DNA of 64,000 bases from Nakamurella flavida (GTDB lineage: Bacteria; Actinomycetota; Actinomycetes; Mycobacteriales; Nakamurellaceae): assembly GCF_030811475.1 (NCBI RefSeq), contig NZ_JAUSQV010000001.1, positions 930,001 through 994,000 of the forward strand. Reading direction: 5' to 3'. The notes below the pieces were generated by a model, which saw only the letters and a program-made list of their open reading frames with translations, had not been told where the DNA came from and did not search any database. Below are positions 15,737 to 24,038 of the stretch, piece by piece (position 1 is the first letter of the stretch; each line of letters starts with the position of its first letter). Made by a program: the position numbers and the translations under genes.

Positions 15737-17077
15737 CTACAGGGACAGGTACCGGCGCAACTCCTGCGGGGTGACCTGGCGGCGGTACGCCTCCCACTCG
15801 GCGCGCTTGTTCCGGAGGAAGAAGTCGAAGACGTGCTCGCCGAGGGTCTCGGCGATGAGGTCGGAGCTCTCCATGATGGACAACGCCTGCTCCAGCGAGG
15901 TGGGCAGCCGCTGGTAGCCCAGGGCCCGCCGCTCCCCCTCGGACATCGACCAGACGTCGTCCTCGGCCGGGGCCGGGAGTTCGTAGTTCTCCCGGATGCC
16001 CTTGAGTCCGGCCGCGATGACGCTGGCGAACATCAGGTACGGGTTGCAGGCGGAGTCCGGCAGGCGGAACTCCAGTCGCTGGCTGGACGCCTTGCCGGGC
16101 GAGTAGTTCGGGACGCGCACCATGGCCGAACGGTTGGCCTGACCCCAGGACGCGGTGGTGGGGGCCTCGTCACCGACGACCAGCCGCTTGTAGGAGTTCA
16201 CCCACTGGCAGGACACCGCGGTGATCTCCGGGGCGTGCCGCAGGACGCCGGCCAGGAACGCCTTGCCGGTGGCCGACATCTGGTACTGGTCGTCGGGGTC
16301 GTAGAAGGCGTTCCGTTCCCCGTCGAACAGCGAGAAGTGCGTGTGCATGGCCGATCCGGGCTGGTCGACGAACGGCTTGGGCATGAACGAGGCCCGCACG
16401 CCCTGGGTGATCGCCACCTCCTTGACCACGTACCGGAACGACATGATGTTGTCGGCCATGGTCAGCGCGTCGGCGAAGCGGAGGTCGATCTCCTGCTGGC
16501 CGGGCGCGCCCTCGTGGTGGGAGAACTCCACCGAGATGCCCATCGACTCCAGGCTCTCGATCGCCCGGCGACGAAAATGCGGCGCGGCGTCGTGCGAGGC
16601 CTGGTCGAAGAAGCCGCCCTGGTCGGCGGGCTCGGGGGCCGAGCCGTCGTCGGGCAGGGTCTTCAGCAGGAAGAACTCGATCTCCGGGTGCACGTAGCAG
16701 GTGAAGCCCATGGACGCGGCCTCGCCCATCACCCGGCGGAGCACGTGCCGCGGGTCGGCCCAGGACGGCGTGCCGTCGGGCATGGTGATGTCGCAGAACA
16801 TCCGGGCGGAGTAGACGCGCCCCTGGTCCGCCTCCCACGGCAGCACCTGGAAGGTGGCCGGATCGGGCTTGGCCACCATGTCGGACTCGAAGACCCGGGC
16901 GAAGCCCTCGATCGCGGATCCGTCGAAGCCGATGCCCTCGTTGAAGGCGCCCTCCAGTTCGGCCGGGGCCACCACCATGGACTTGAGATAGCCCAGGACA
17001 TCGGTGAACCACAGGCGCACGAACCTGATGTCGCGCTCTTCGAGGGTACGCAGGACGAACTGCTGCTGACGGTCCAT
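15737..17077 (-). CDS. glnA2: Glutamine synthetase, GlnA2 type
   Basis: Glutamine synthetase-fold enzyme of 446 residues, very close along its length to what I remember of M. tuberculosis GlnA2 (Rv2222c): it begins MDRQQQFVLRTLEERDIRF, has GIGFDGSAIEGFARV, YVHPEIEFFLLK, SMGISVEFSHHEGAPGQQE, ASFMPKP, and ends VTPQELRRYLSL. The metal and substrate residues of class I synthetases (EIEFF, EFSHHEGAPGQ, HTHFS) are present. The canonical adenylylation-tyrosine loop is not recognisable, in line with an unregulated I-alpha form. The ATG at 17077 is preferred over a GTG two codons earlier. It may make glutamine, or glutamylate another amine. Confidence 0.93.
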   Translation of the reverse strand: MDRQQQFVLRTLEERDIRFVRLWFTDVLGYLKSMVVAPAELEGAFNEGIGFDGSAIEGFARVFESDMVAKPDPATFQVLPWEADQGRVYSARMFCDITMPDGTPSWADPRHVLRRVMGEAASMGFTCYVHPEIEFFLLKTLPDDGSAPEPADQGGFFDQASHDAAPHFRRRAIESLESMGISVEFSHHEGAPGQQEIDLRFADALTMADNIMSFRYVVKEVAITQGVRASFMPKPFVDQPGSAMHTHFSLFDGERNAFYDPDDQYQMSATGKAFLAGVLRHAPEITAVSCQWVNSYKRLVVGDEAPTTASWGQANRSAMVRVPNYSPGKASSQRLEFRLPDSACNPYLMFASVIAAGLKGIRENYELPAPAEDDVWSMSEGERRALGYQRLPTSLEQALSIMESSDLIAETLGEHVFDFFLRNKRAEWEAYRRQVTPQELRRYLSL

Positions 17078-17219
17078 CCCCACAGCCTAGGGACGTCCGG
17101 CGCGCTCGTCGTTGCCGCCCTCCCGGGCGCGTCGTGCGACGCGGCCCGGGGACCCCCGGCGGCCGGACCGGAACGGGACGAGCGGGGTCGGGGAACGACC
17201 GGTGCCGTAGGTTGGCCCG

Positions 17220-18287
17220 ATGCCTCCCACCCCCGCTGACCGGCCCGAATCCGGGCTGCCCGGTCGGCGGGCGCGGGTCAGCGCGTGCGCGGCGGTGGTG
17301 ACGACGGACGGTGCCGTCCTGCAGGTCGACGACCCGGCGGCCGAGCTCGACGGGGTCCACCTGGAACCCGGGTGGTCCGCCGCCGACCCGACCCCGGAGT
17401 TCGTGTTCAGCGGTGGACGCTGGGTCCTGCGGCTGCCGCGCCCCCCCGCCTGGCGGCTGGAGTACCGCACGGTGCTGCGCCACCACGACGGCACCCGCTC
17501 CACCCTCGACGCGCCGACGGAACTGCACTTCCCCGACTACCGGTCGCCGGCGTGGCTGGACACCCCGGACACCGGGACCCTGCGTGCGGTGCCGACCCCG
17601 GCCGGGCGGTTGGCCGCACCGGTGCCGACCCGCCTGTGGTCGCCGGCAGGACTGTCTTCGAGCGCCCCCGCTCCCCTGCTCGTCGTGCACGACGGATCCG
17701 ATCTCGCCGAGCGCGGTGCACTGCTGCGCTGGGCCGCGCACCTCTACCGACCGATCCGGGTCGCCCTGCTCGACGCCGCGCCCGGCCACCGCGAGGAGTG
17801 GTACGCCGCCGACCCGGACTACGCCGACCACCTGGCCGAGGTGGTCCTGCCGGCCATCGGCGCGCGGGTGCTCACCGGGTCGGTCGTCGGACTCGGCGCC
17901 AGTCTCGGCGCGGTCGCCCTGCTCGCGACCCAACGGCAGCACCCGGCGTCGTTCTCCGCGCTGGCCCTGCAGTCCGGGTCGTTCTTCACCCCCGACCTCG
18001 ACCCCCAGGAGAGCGATTTCCGGTTCTTCGGGCAGATCACCGCGTTCGTCCGGCGGACGGCGGCCGGGCCGGATCTCTCCCGGGCCGCACCCCGCCCGGT
18101 GCCCGTCCTGCTCACCTGCGGCGCCGTCGAGGAGAACCTGGCCAACAACCGGGCGATGGCCGCGGTGCTCACCCGCCAGGGCCACCCGGTGGACCTCCGG
18201 ATCGTGCCCGACGCCCATTCGGTCGTCGGCTGGCGGGACGCCTGGTCGCCCGGCCTGGAGAATCTTCTGCAGAAGGTGGACCGATGA
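17220..18287 (+). CDS. Enterochelin-esterase-like alpha/beta hydrolase
   Basis: 355 residues. An N-terminal beta-sandwich (about 15-110, with GVHLEPGWSAADPTPEFVFSG) precedes an alpha/beta hydrolase domain, the domain order of Fes/IroE-type esterases. The nucleophile elbow is GLGASLG near 225, and the C-terminal DAHSVVGWRDAW carries the expected catalytic histidine. No signal peptide is seen, so it acts in the cytoplasm. It is divergent from glnA2 and directly precedes a second esterase-like gene. A siderophore esterase role is possible, but no siderophore gene lies nearby. Confidence 0.8.
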   Translation: MPPTPADRPESGLPGRRARVSACAAVVTTDGAVLQVDDPAAELDGVHLEPGWSAADPTPEFVFSGGRWVLRLPRPPAWRLEYRTVLRHHDGTRSTLDAPTELHFPDYRSPAWLDTPDTGTLRAVPTPAGRLAAPVPTRLWSPAGLSSSAPAPLLVVHDGSDLAERGALLRWAAHLYRPIRVALLDAAPGHREEWYAADPDYADHLAEVVLPAIGARVLTGSVVGLGASLGAVALLATQRQHPASFSALALQSGSFFTPDLDPQESDFRFFGQITAFVRRTAAGPDLSRAAPRPVPVLLTCGAVEENLANNRAMAAVLTRQGHPVDLRIVPDAHSVVGWRDAWSPGLENLLQKVDR

Positions 18288-18300
18288 CCCGGACAGCACC

Positions 18301-19050
18301 GTGACCCGGTCCGACCACGTCCGGCTCGACTCCCCGTCCATCGGCGGGACCCGGGAGGTCGTCGTGCACGGCCACTGGGGTCGCCCGGTGCTGTGGTTCC
18401 CCTCGGAGGGGTTCGGGGCGGACGAGTTCGCCGACCGCGGCATGCTCGACGCCCTCCGCCCGGCGATCGACCAGGGTCTGCTCACCGTGTTCTGCGTGCC
18501 GTCCCACGACGAGGAGTCGTGGTCGGCGAGCTGGAAACCGTTGGCCGACCGGGCCCGCGCCCATCTTGCCTACGAACGGTGGATCGTCGATCACGTGGTG
18601 CCGTTCGTGCACGAACGGTGCGGCGGCCGCACGGACATCGTCACCGCGGGGCCGTCCATGGGCGCGTTCCACGCCGTGCTCTTCGCGCTGCGGAACGCCC
18701 ACCTGTTCGGCCGCGCGGTGGCCCTGTCGGGCAGCTACTCGACGTGGGCGTGGCGCGGTTGGGGCGAGGGGGACGTGGACACCTACCTCACCGACCCGAT
18801 GAGCTTCCTGCCCACCGAACACGGCGGGCATCTGGAGCACCTGCGGCGCTCGCTGCACCTCACGCTGGTGGTCGGGAGCGGCCGGTGGGAGGACACCACG
18901 GGCGCGCACGCCTCCACCCGCGCCCTGGCCGGTGTCCTCGCCGACCTGCACATCCCGCACGAGCTGGCGGTCTGGGGCACCGAGTGGCCGCACGACTGGA
19001 ACAGCTGGCAGGCGCAGGCCGCGACCTACCTGCCCCCGCTGGGCGGCTGA
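18301..19050 (+). CDS. Second esterase-like alpha/beta hydrolase
   Basis: 249 residues, related to the esterase D/enterochelin-esterase group but lacking the N-terminal beta-sandwich of its neighbour. Visible elements: VVVHGHWGRPVLWFPSEG at the start, AYERWIVDHVVPFVHERCG, the elbow AGPSMGAFHA near 120, and the late histidine in TEWPHDWNSWQ. The GTG at 18301 lies 13 bases after the upstream stop, so the two are very likely one transcript. It matches small secretion-independent esterases that often sit beside ATP-grasp or transport genes; an ATP-grasp gene does lie 5 kb away. The substrate is unknown. Confidence 0.75.
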   Translation: MTRSDHVRLDSPSIGGTREVVVHGHWGRPVLWFPSEGFGADEFADRGMLDALRPAIDQGLLTVFCVPSHDEESWSASWKPLADRARAHLAYERWIVDHVVPFVHERCGGRTDIVTAGPSMGAFHAVLFALRNAHLFGRAVALSGSYSTWAWRGWGEGDVDTYLTDPMSFLPTEHGGHLEHLRRSLHLTLVVGSGRWEDTTGAHASTRALAGVLADLHIPHELAVWGTEWPHDWNSWQAQAATYLPPLGG

Positions 19051-19060
19051 CCGACCGGTC

Positions 19061-20311
19061 TCAGCCGCCGGCCAGCCGGACGGTCCGGGTCCGCGGCGGC
19101 CCCGATCGGCGGCCCACCAGCAGGACCAGCACCAGGGCCGGAACGGTCAACGCTGCACTCACCGCGAAGACCGCGCTGTAACCCAGCGAGGTGGTCGAGG
19201 CCCACCCCAGGATGGGTCCGGACGCCACCGAACCGAGCCGGAACGTGTTGCTGAACATCCCCGAGGCCAGTCCCGGCCGCGGGATGACCTGCAGGAACAG
19301 GGCCAACCCCGCACCGTTGACCACGGCCACGAACCAGGCGTTGAGGATCTGCAGCGCGATGAGGCCGACGGTGCCGTCCACGACCGTCATGCCGATCCCG
19401 TACCCGAGCCCGGCGACGCATCCGGTCACCACGAGGGTGAGGATGCGGACCCGGCCGGCCAGTCGCCCCACGGCCAGCAGGGCCGGGATCTCCAGGGCCG
19501 CCGCGACCCCGAGGGCGGTGCCGGCCCACAGCACGGGCAGACCCAGGCGCTCGGTGACGAACAGGCCCATCACCGCGACCTCCGCGGTGTTCGACGCCTG
19601 CAGCGCGACGAAGGCCACCACGATGAGGACGACGGCGGTGCGGGACGCCGTGGCCGCCGGCGGGTCGGCGGGGTCGGCCCGCTCGACGGCGACCGGCGGC
19701 GCCGTCCGGTCGGCCGGCGGCGACGCCCGCGCCGTCCGGCCGGCGGTCTGCACCGCCGACGCGACCACCACGAGGATCGCCACCGCCACGACCGCCACCA
19801 GCAGCGCCCGGTCGCCGAACGCCCCCATCAGCACCGTCGCCAACGGCGGGCCGGCCACGAACGCCACCGAGAAGACGGCCCGGATGTCGACCACGTCGGA
19901 CGGCCGGGCGCCGGCGTGCTGCAGGTGGGCGAACAGCAGGGAGACGCCCACCCCGGCGGGGCCCCCGAGCACGACCAGGGCGACCACGGCCACCGTCAAC
20001 GACCGCGTCGAGACCAATACCACGGCTAGCGCGAGCCCCAGGCCGGCGGCCCCCAGCATCGGCCGCAGGTAGTCCGACCGCCGGTCGGCCCAGGCCGGGA
20101 CGACGACCGAGGCCAGGAACGCGCTGGTGTTGTAGGCGGCGAGGATCCCGCCCACCTGGCCGCCGGTGGCGCCGTACACCGACACCAGCAGCAGGGCGAG
20201 CGCCGGGTTCAACAGGGCGAACTGCAGCCCCCAGAACAGGGACGAGACCGACGCCCGCACCCGCACTGGAGAACCGCCCGCCGCCGCCCACGCCCGGCCG
20301 GGCGCGGTCAC
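19061..20311 (-). CDS. MFS transporter, sugar-efflux (SetA-like) type
   Basis: 416 residues with 12 predicted membrane segments and a Pro/Ala/Arg-rich central loop at about 190-230. FWGLQFALLNPALALLLVSVYGA at the first segment, and AYNTSAFLASVVVPAWADRRSD after the second, resemble SetA-type sugar efflux carriers. The late stretch FRLGSVASGPILGW fits too. The GTG start is the first in frame after a GGGGG tract and could be a few codons further in. It lies 87 bases downstream of the ferredoxin gene on the same strand and converges with the esterases, so it could belong to the preceding transcript. Confidence 0.75.
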   Translation of the reverse strand: MTAPGRAWAAAGGSPVRVRASVSSLFWGLQFALLNPALALLLVSVYGATGGQVGGILAAYNTSAFLASVVVPAWADRRSDYLRPMLGAAGLGLALAVVLVSTRSLTVAVVALVVLGGPAGVGVSLLFAHLQHAGARPSDVVDIRAVFSVAFVAGPPLATVLMGAFGDRALLVAVVAVAILVVVASAVQTAGRTARASPPADRTAPPVAVERADPADPPAATASRTAVVLIVVAFVALQASNTAEVAVMGLFVTERLGLPVLWAGTALGVAAALEIPALLAVGRLAGRVRILTLVVTGCVAGLGYGIGMTVVDGTVGLIALQILNAWFVAVVNGAGLALFLQVIPRPGLASGMFSNTFRLGSVASGPILGWASTTSLGYSAVFAVSAALTVPALVLVLLVGRRSGPPRTRTVRLAGG

Positions 20312-20398
20312 GCACAGCCCCCGGAACGCCGGGACCTCCAGCAGACCAGACGGGCGGAGTCCTCCGCGAACCGGACCGGCCGCCGGCGACCGCGGCGG

Positions 20399-20632
20399 TC
20401 AGCGTTCGTCCACCCGCTGCAGCCGCAGCGCCAGCACCGGACAGGCGTTGGCCGCGGCACGGGCCCGGCGGATCAGCTCCGCCGGCACCGGGCCGCTCGG
20501 GAGCAGCGGGTACCCCCACTCGTCCAGGGTGATGCCCTCGCCGAACTCGTCGGCACACAGGCCGTGGGCGCGGCAGCGCAGAGGATCGACCTCCAGCCGC
20601 CGGCCGGCGACCGACGCTCCCCGGCTCACCAT
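20399..20632 (-). CDS. Ferredoxin, single [3Fe-4S]-type cluster
   Basis: 77 residues. Three ligand cysteines are visible: Cys20 and Cys26 in CRAHGLC and Cys64 in ACPV. This is the C-x5-C...C-P arrangement of small [3Fe-4S] ferredoxins such as those serving actinobacterial P450s. Here it is the last gene of an overlapping operon with a NuoF-like flavoprotein, whose stop it overlaps by 7 bases, so it probably exchanges electrons with that protein rather than with a P450. No membrane anchor. Confidence 0.88.
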   Translation of the reverse strand: MVSRGASVAGRRLEVDPLRCRAHGLCADEFGEGITLDEWGYPLLPSGPVPAELIRRARAAANACPVLALRLQRVDER

Positions 20633-21903
20633 CGCCGGTCCCCCGCACCCAGCCGGACCACCGGGCCGACCGCGGCGCACCGGCCGTGGGCGAGGTGGTC
20701 GTGCAGATGCCCGGCGAGCTCGGTGCGCAGGGCGTGCAGCGCGGAGGCGGCCAGGGCGACGACTCCGTCCGGGTGGCGGCAGGCCCCGCGGCCGGTGACC
20801 ACGGGGAGTCTCCGATCGAGGCGGACGGCCGCCGCCGCGTCGCCGTCGGTGAGCGCAGCCAGATCGGCGGCCAGGGCGGGGAGACCGAACATGCACGGCC
20901 CGCACTGGCCCGCACCCTCTCCCGCGAGATGGCCGACGAGGCGGGCCGTCTCGGTCAACACGCACCCGCCGGGGGGCAGCACGGTGATGGTGGCCGTGCC
21001 CCGGCCGGCGCCGACCGGGTGCAGCGCCGCTGACGTGAAGGGCCGGTCGGCGTGCCGGGCGAGGTCGAGCCAGCCGCCCGCGAGACCACCGACCAGCGCC
21101 CATCCCACTGCGGGCGCCCCCACCGCGGCCAGGACGGCACCGAGCGGGCTGCCGGCGGGGAGCTCGACGACCCCGGGACGGGCGACCGCGCCGGTCACCG
21201 TGATCAGCTCCGTGCCGGTCGACCCGGGTCGACCCAGCGCTCGGAAACCCACCGCGCCGATCCGGGCGAGGACGGCGACCTGGGCCAGGGTCTCGGCGTT
21301 GTCGAGCAGCGTCGGACGACCCCACACCCCCTGCTGCCACGGCCGCACCGCGCGTCCGGTGGGCCGGAAGTCCCCGGTGGTGATGCCGTGCACGAGCGCG
21401 GACGCCTCGGAGGCCACGTACCGCTCCGGCACGGGGACGATCTGCCAGCGCACACCCGAGGGCGGGCGGTCGGCCACAGCTGCAGAGAGGCACCGCTGCG
21501 GGCCGCCCTGGTCGCGCACTGCGACCAGGACCGTGTCGGTGCCGACGGCGTGGGCGGCCAGCTCGGCGCCGTCCAGGATCAGCTGGGGCGCGTGCCCGGC
21601 CAGCACGGCGTCCTTGGCCGACGTCGGGTCGCCCTCGACGGCGTTGACGACCACCACGGCCGGACCGCCGGTGGCCCGCACCTGTGCGGTGACGGCGGCG
21701 AGTTTGCGACCGGTGGGGAACCCGGCGCCGCCCCGCCCGGTCAGACCGGCCGCGACGACCTCGTCGATCAGCGCGGCGCCGGGCCGCGGCAGCGGCCCCC
21801 ACCGGACCAGGTGGTCGGACAGGTGCCGGCACGCCGGCCCGTCGAGCAGGCGGGCCGGGACGACGGGCCGGACGGGCGGTCCGGTGAGCAGACCGGCGCT
21901 CAT
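20626..21903 (-). CDS. NuoF-like NADH-dehydrogenase flavoprotein with altered Fe-S site
   Basis: 425 residues, the length of complex I NuoF. The FMN/NADH region is clear: TGRGGAGFPTGRKLA near 55, then VVVNAVEGDPTSAKDAVL. An SLBB-like part follows (VTGAVARPGVVELPAGSPLG), then a C-terminal Fe-S domain. That domain has CGPC and a later Cys in GRGACRHP. Normal NuoF has three cysteines in the first group (CGKCTPC); the first is alanine here. The usual CGEE before the SLBB part is ASEA. It overlaps the heme-protein gene by 4 bases. It probably takes electrons from NAD(P)H and passes them to the ferredoxin or the membrane partner, outside complex I. Confidence 0.82.
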   Translation of the reverse strand: MSAGLLTGPPVRPVVPARLLDGPACRHLSDHLVRWGPLPRPGAALIDEVVAAGLTGRGGAGFPTGRKLAAVTAQVRATGGPAVVVVNAVEGDPTSAKDAVLAGHAPQLILDGAELAAHAVGTDTVLVAVRDQGGPQRCLSAAVADRPPSGVRWQIVPVPERYVASEASALVHGITTGDFRPTGRAVRPWQQGVWGRPTLLDNAETLAQVAVLARIGAVGFRALGRPGSTGTELITVTGAVARPGVVELPAGSPLGAVLAAVGAPAVGWALVGGLAGGWLDLARHADRPFTSAALHPVGAGRGTATITVLPPGGCVLTETARLVGHLAGEGAGQCGPCMFGLPALAADLAALTDGDAAAAVRLDRRLPVVTGRGACRHPDGVVALAASALHALRTELAGHLHDHLAHGRCAAVGPVVRLGAGDRRW

Positions 21904-22562
21904 CGGGTGGCCCGCCCGGCTCCGAGGGGAACGACCGGGGTGGAAGTCACCGGGGTGGGATCGACGGGAACGACGGCGGGGCGCAGGTCGTGGCGGAGCC
22001 GGCCCTGCTCGCGGCGCACCGCGTCCGGATGACGGTCCGACCGCAGCCGCCACCGCCACAGGGCACCGACCACCGCGAGCACGCACACCCCGCTGACCGC
22101 GAGGGTCCACGGCCGGACCCCGTCGCCGCCGGCACTACCCAGCCCGTGGGCCACGGCGATGGGCCACATCGCGTACGCGGCGAGGTGCACACCGCGCCAG
22201 AGCCTCACGGGCAGGTGCCGCCGCAGCAGGCTGGTGATCGTGACGGCGAGCAGCAGGTCGACGGCCACCGCGCCCAGGCCCACCCAGAACGGGTCCCAGG
22301 CCGAACCGAACGGCAGGAAGACGTCGACCACGCCGAGTTCGACGTAGCCGTCGGCGATGGCCGAGACGATGTGCAGGGCCAGGAAGACCAGAGCGGAGAG
22401 GGAGATGCTGCGGTGCAGGCGCAGCACCCCGGCCCGGGGCAGGACGGCACTGCCGGCCCGGCCCGAGGTGGCGATGCCGAGCACGAGGACAGCGGTGAAC
22501 AGTACGAGGGCGACCACCCCTGCCGCCCGACTCAGGTACCACAGGGCGGACGAGTCGATCAT
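21900..22562 (-). CDS. Ferric-reductase-like transmembrane heme-b protein
   Basis: 220 residues with five or six membrane segments in the first 180 and a basic cytoplasmic tail. Paired histidines for b-type hemes appear in LRLHRSISLSALVFLALHI and in RGVHLAAYAMWPIAVAHGL, the four-histidine pattern of ferric reductase / MsrQ / NOX-type membrane domains. No FAD or NAD domain is fused; the NuoF-like and ferredoxin genes downstream could supply those roles. The start ATG overlaps the apbE stop, and the stop overlaps the NuoF-like start. Confidence 0.85.
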   Translation of the reverse strand: MIDSSALWYLSRAAGVVALVLFTAVLVLGIATSGRAGSAVLPRAGVLRLHRSISLSALVFLALHIVSAIADGYVELGVVDVFLPFGSAWDPFWVGLGAVAVDLLLAVTITSLLRRHLPVRLWRGVHLAAYAMWPIAVAHGLGSAGGDGVRPWTLAVSGVCVLAVVGALWRWRLRSDRHPDAVRREQGRLRHDLRPAVVPVDPTPVTSTPVVPLGAGRATR

Positions 22563-23593
22563 GCGGCGCACTCCTGGTCGGTGGGCCAGCCGGCCACGAT
22601 CCGGACGGGGTGGGCGTGCGGGGATCGGGCCGGCGCCGGGCCACTCTCGGCGGTGACCAGCCGGGCGGGCAGACCCAGACCGGCCAGCCACCCGGGTGCG
22701 GCCGGGCCCAGGATGATCGCGGCCGTCGCCGCGGCGTTCGCGTCGACCGCGGTGGCCGCGCACACCGACACGGTCCGCCAGCAGGGTGCCGGATTGCCGC
22801 CGCTGCGCGGGTCGACGAGGTGGTGGGCCTCACCCGCCGGTCCGGACCATCGTCGGGTGGTGGTCGACGACGTCGCCACCCCGCCACCGGTGATCGAGAT
22901 CGACGCGGGCGACGTCGCCGCCACCCGGTGGTCGTCGTGGACGGCGATGCGCCATCCGCCACGGGGCGCGGGGCCGTGGACGGCGATGTCCCCGCCGAGG
23001 TCGACCAGCACTCCTGCCCCGATCGCCCGGGCGATGCGTCGGGCGGCCCGGTCGGCGGCCAGCGCCTTCGCGGTGGCCCCGAGGTCCAGCCCCACCCCCG
23101 CGGGCATCAGCAGCTCCCGGGTGACCGGATCGTGCCGGATCCGCCAGTACCCCGGCGCGGGCAGGACGGGCTGGTGCCGACGCGACCCCGACCCCGGCTG
23201 GACCGGCAGTCCGGCCGGGGGGAGGTCTCCGATGTCCCGGTCGTACCCGAGGGCCACCAGCGGGCCGAGCACGGTGGGGTCGACGAGGCCGTCGGTCGCC
23301 CGGGCCACCCGCAGTGCGGTGGTCACCGCTGCGTTCAGCACCGGCGAGAGCACGACGGGCGAACCCGCGGCCCGGTTGACGGCCGTGATCTCGGAGTCGG
23401 GACGGAAGCGACTGCAGGCGATCTCGATGTCGTCCAGCTCGGCCCGGAGCTCACGGTGGGCCACACCCAGTGCCGCCGGGTCGGTGACCCGCACCGTGCC
23501 GGTGGTGGACCAGAGGTCGAAGGTCAGCCCCGCGGGCACGATGCGCGGGCGAGGGTCGTCCGGGCCGTGGGCGGACCCGTGGCGCCGGCTCAC
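22559..23593 (-). CDS. apbE: FAD:protein FMN transferase (ApbE family)
   Basis: 344 residues. ApbE enzymes attach FMN covalently to a threonine of a target protein. The fold landmarks are present: SRFRPDSEITAVNRAAG, GLDLGATAKALAADRA near 185, LVDLGGDIAVHGPAP, HHLVDPRSGG, and AVDANAAATAAIILG with the metal-binding Asp. No signal peptide or lipobox is seen before the domain, although many ApbE proteins are exported; a start further upstream would overlap the preceding gene. The GTG start overlaps that gene's stop. The flavinylated target in this locus is not obvious, because no FMN-binding domain protein is encoded beside it. Confidence 0.88.
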   Translation of the reverse strand: MSRRHGSAHGPDDPRPRIVPAGLTFDLWSTTGTVRVTDPAALGVAHRELRAELDDIEIACSRFRPDSEITAVNRAAGSPVVLSPVLNAAVTTALRVARATDGLVDPTVLGPLVALGYDRDIGDLPPAGLPVQPGSGSRRHQPVLPAPGYWRIRHDPVTRELLMPAGVGLDLGATAKALAADRAARRIARAIGAGVLVDLGGDIAVHGPAPRGGWRIAVHDDHRVAATSPASISITGGGVATSSTTTRRWSGPAGEAHHLVDPRSGGNPAPCWRTVSVCAATAVDANAAATAAIILGPAAPGWLAGLGLPARLVTAESGPAPARSPHAHPVRIVAGWPTDQECAA

Positions 23594-23919
23594 GATCCCC
23601 CCGTCCCCGCATCGGCCCGACCGGACGTCACACCGGGTCGCCGGGTCGGCGCCTGCGACGATCCGGTCGTCCCGGGAGCGACCGGCTGGGTGATGCCCGG
23701 CTGCGCGCTCCCGGTCGTGGCGGACCCCGAGGACGCGTCCGGCGCCGTGGTGCCCTGCGGGGTGCTCGCCGCGGCATCGGCGCCCAGGGCGACGGCCAGC
23801 GCCCCCACACCGATCCCCGCGGCGGCGACGGTGGCGGTGGTGATGACCCGCACCCGGCGCAGCAGCGCGGACCGCGGTGGTCGTCCGCTGGGTGGGACGG
23901 GACCGGATGCGTTCGACAT
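23590..23919 (-). CDS. Short single-pass membrane protein with Ser/Thr/Gly/Pro-rich tail
   Basis: 109 residues: a basic proline-rich N-terminus, one membrane segment at about 25-48, and an external tail rich in Ser, Thr, Gly, Ala and Pro. It is the first gene of the apbE/heme/NuoF-like/ferredoxin operon, where related loci that I recall carry an FMN-binding domain protein with a DxxSGAT flavinylation site. Here the tail has DASSGSATT at 61-69, one residue longer than that motif between Gly and Ala. Whether Thr68 can be flavinylated is speculative. The ATG at 23919 has no strong ribosome site; a GTG at 23967 is the alternative. Confidence 0.65.
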   Translation of the reverse strand: MSNASGPVPPSGRPPRSALLRRVRVITTATVAAAGIGVGALAVALGADAAASTPQGTTAPDASSGSATTGSAQPGITQPVAPGTTGSSQAPTRRPGVTSGRADAGTGGS

Positions 23920-24038
23920 GACCGAAGATTCGGCCCGGGAGCTGTGCGCCCGCTGTGCCGTGGCCACCGGTCAGCTGGGAGCGCGGTCGGCGCGGCGGGT
24001 CTATGCACGGCCCGCCCCCATTGGCCAAGATCACTGCC

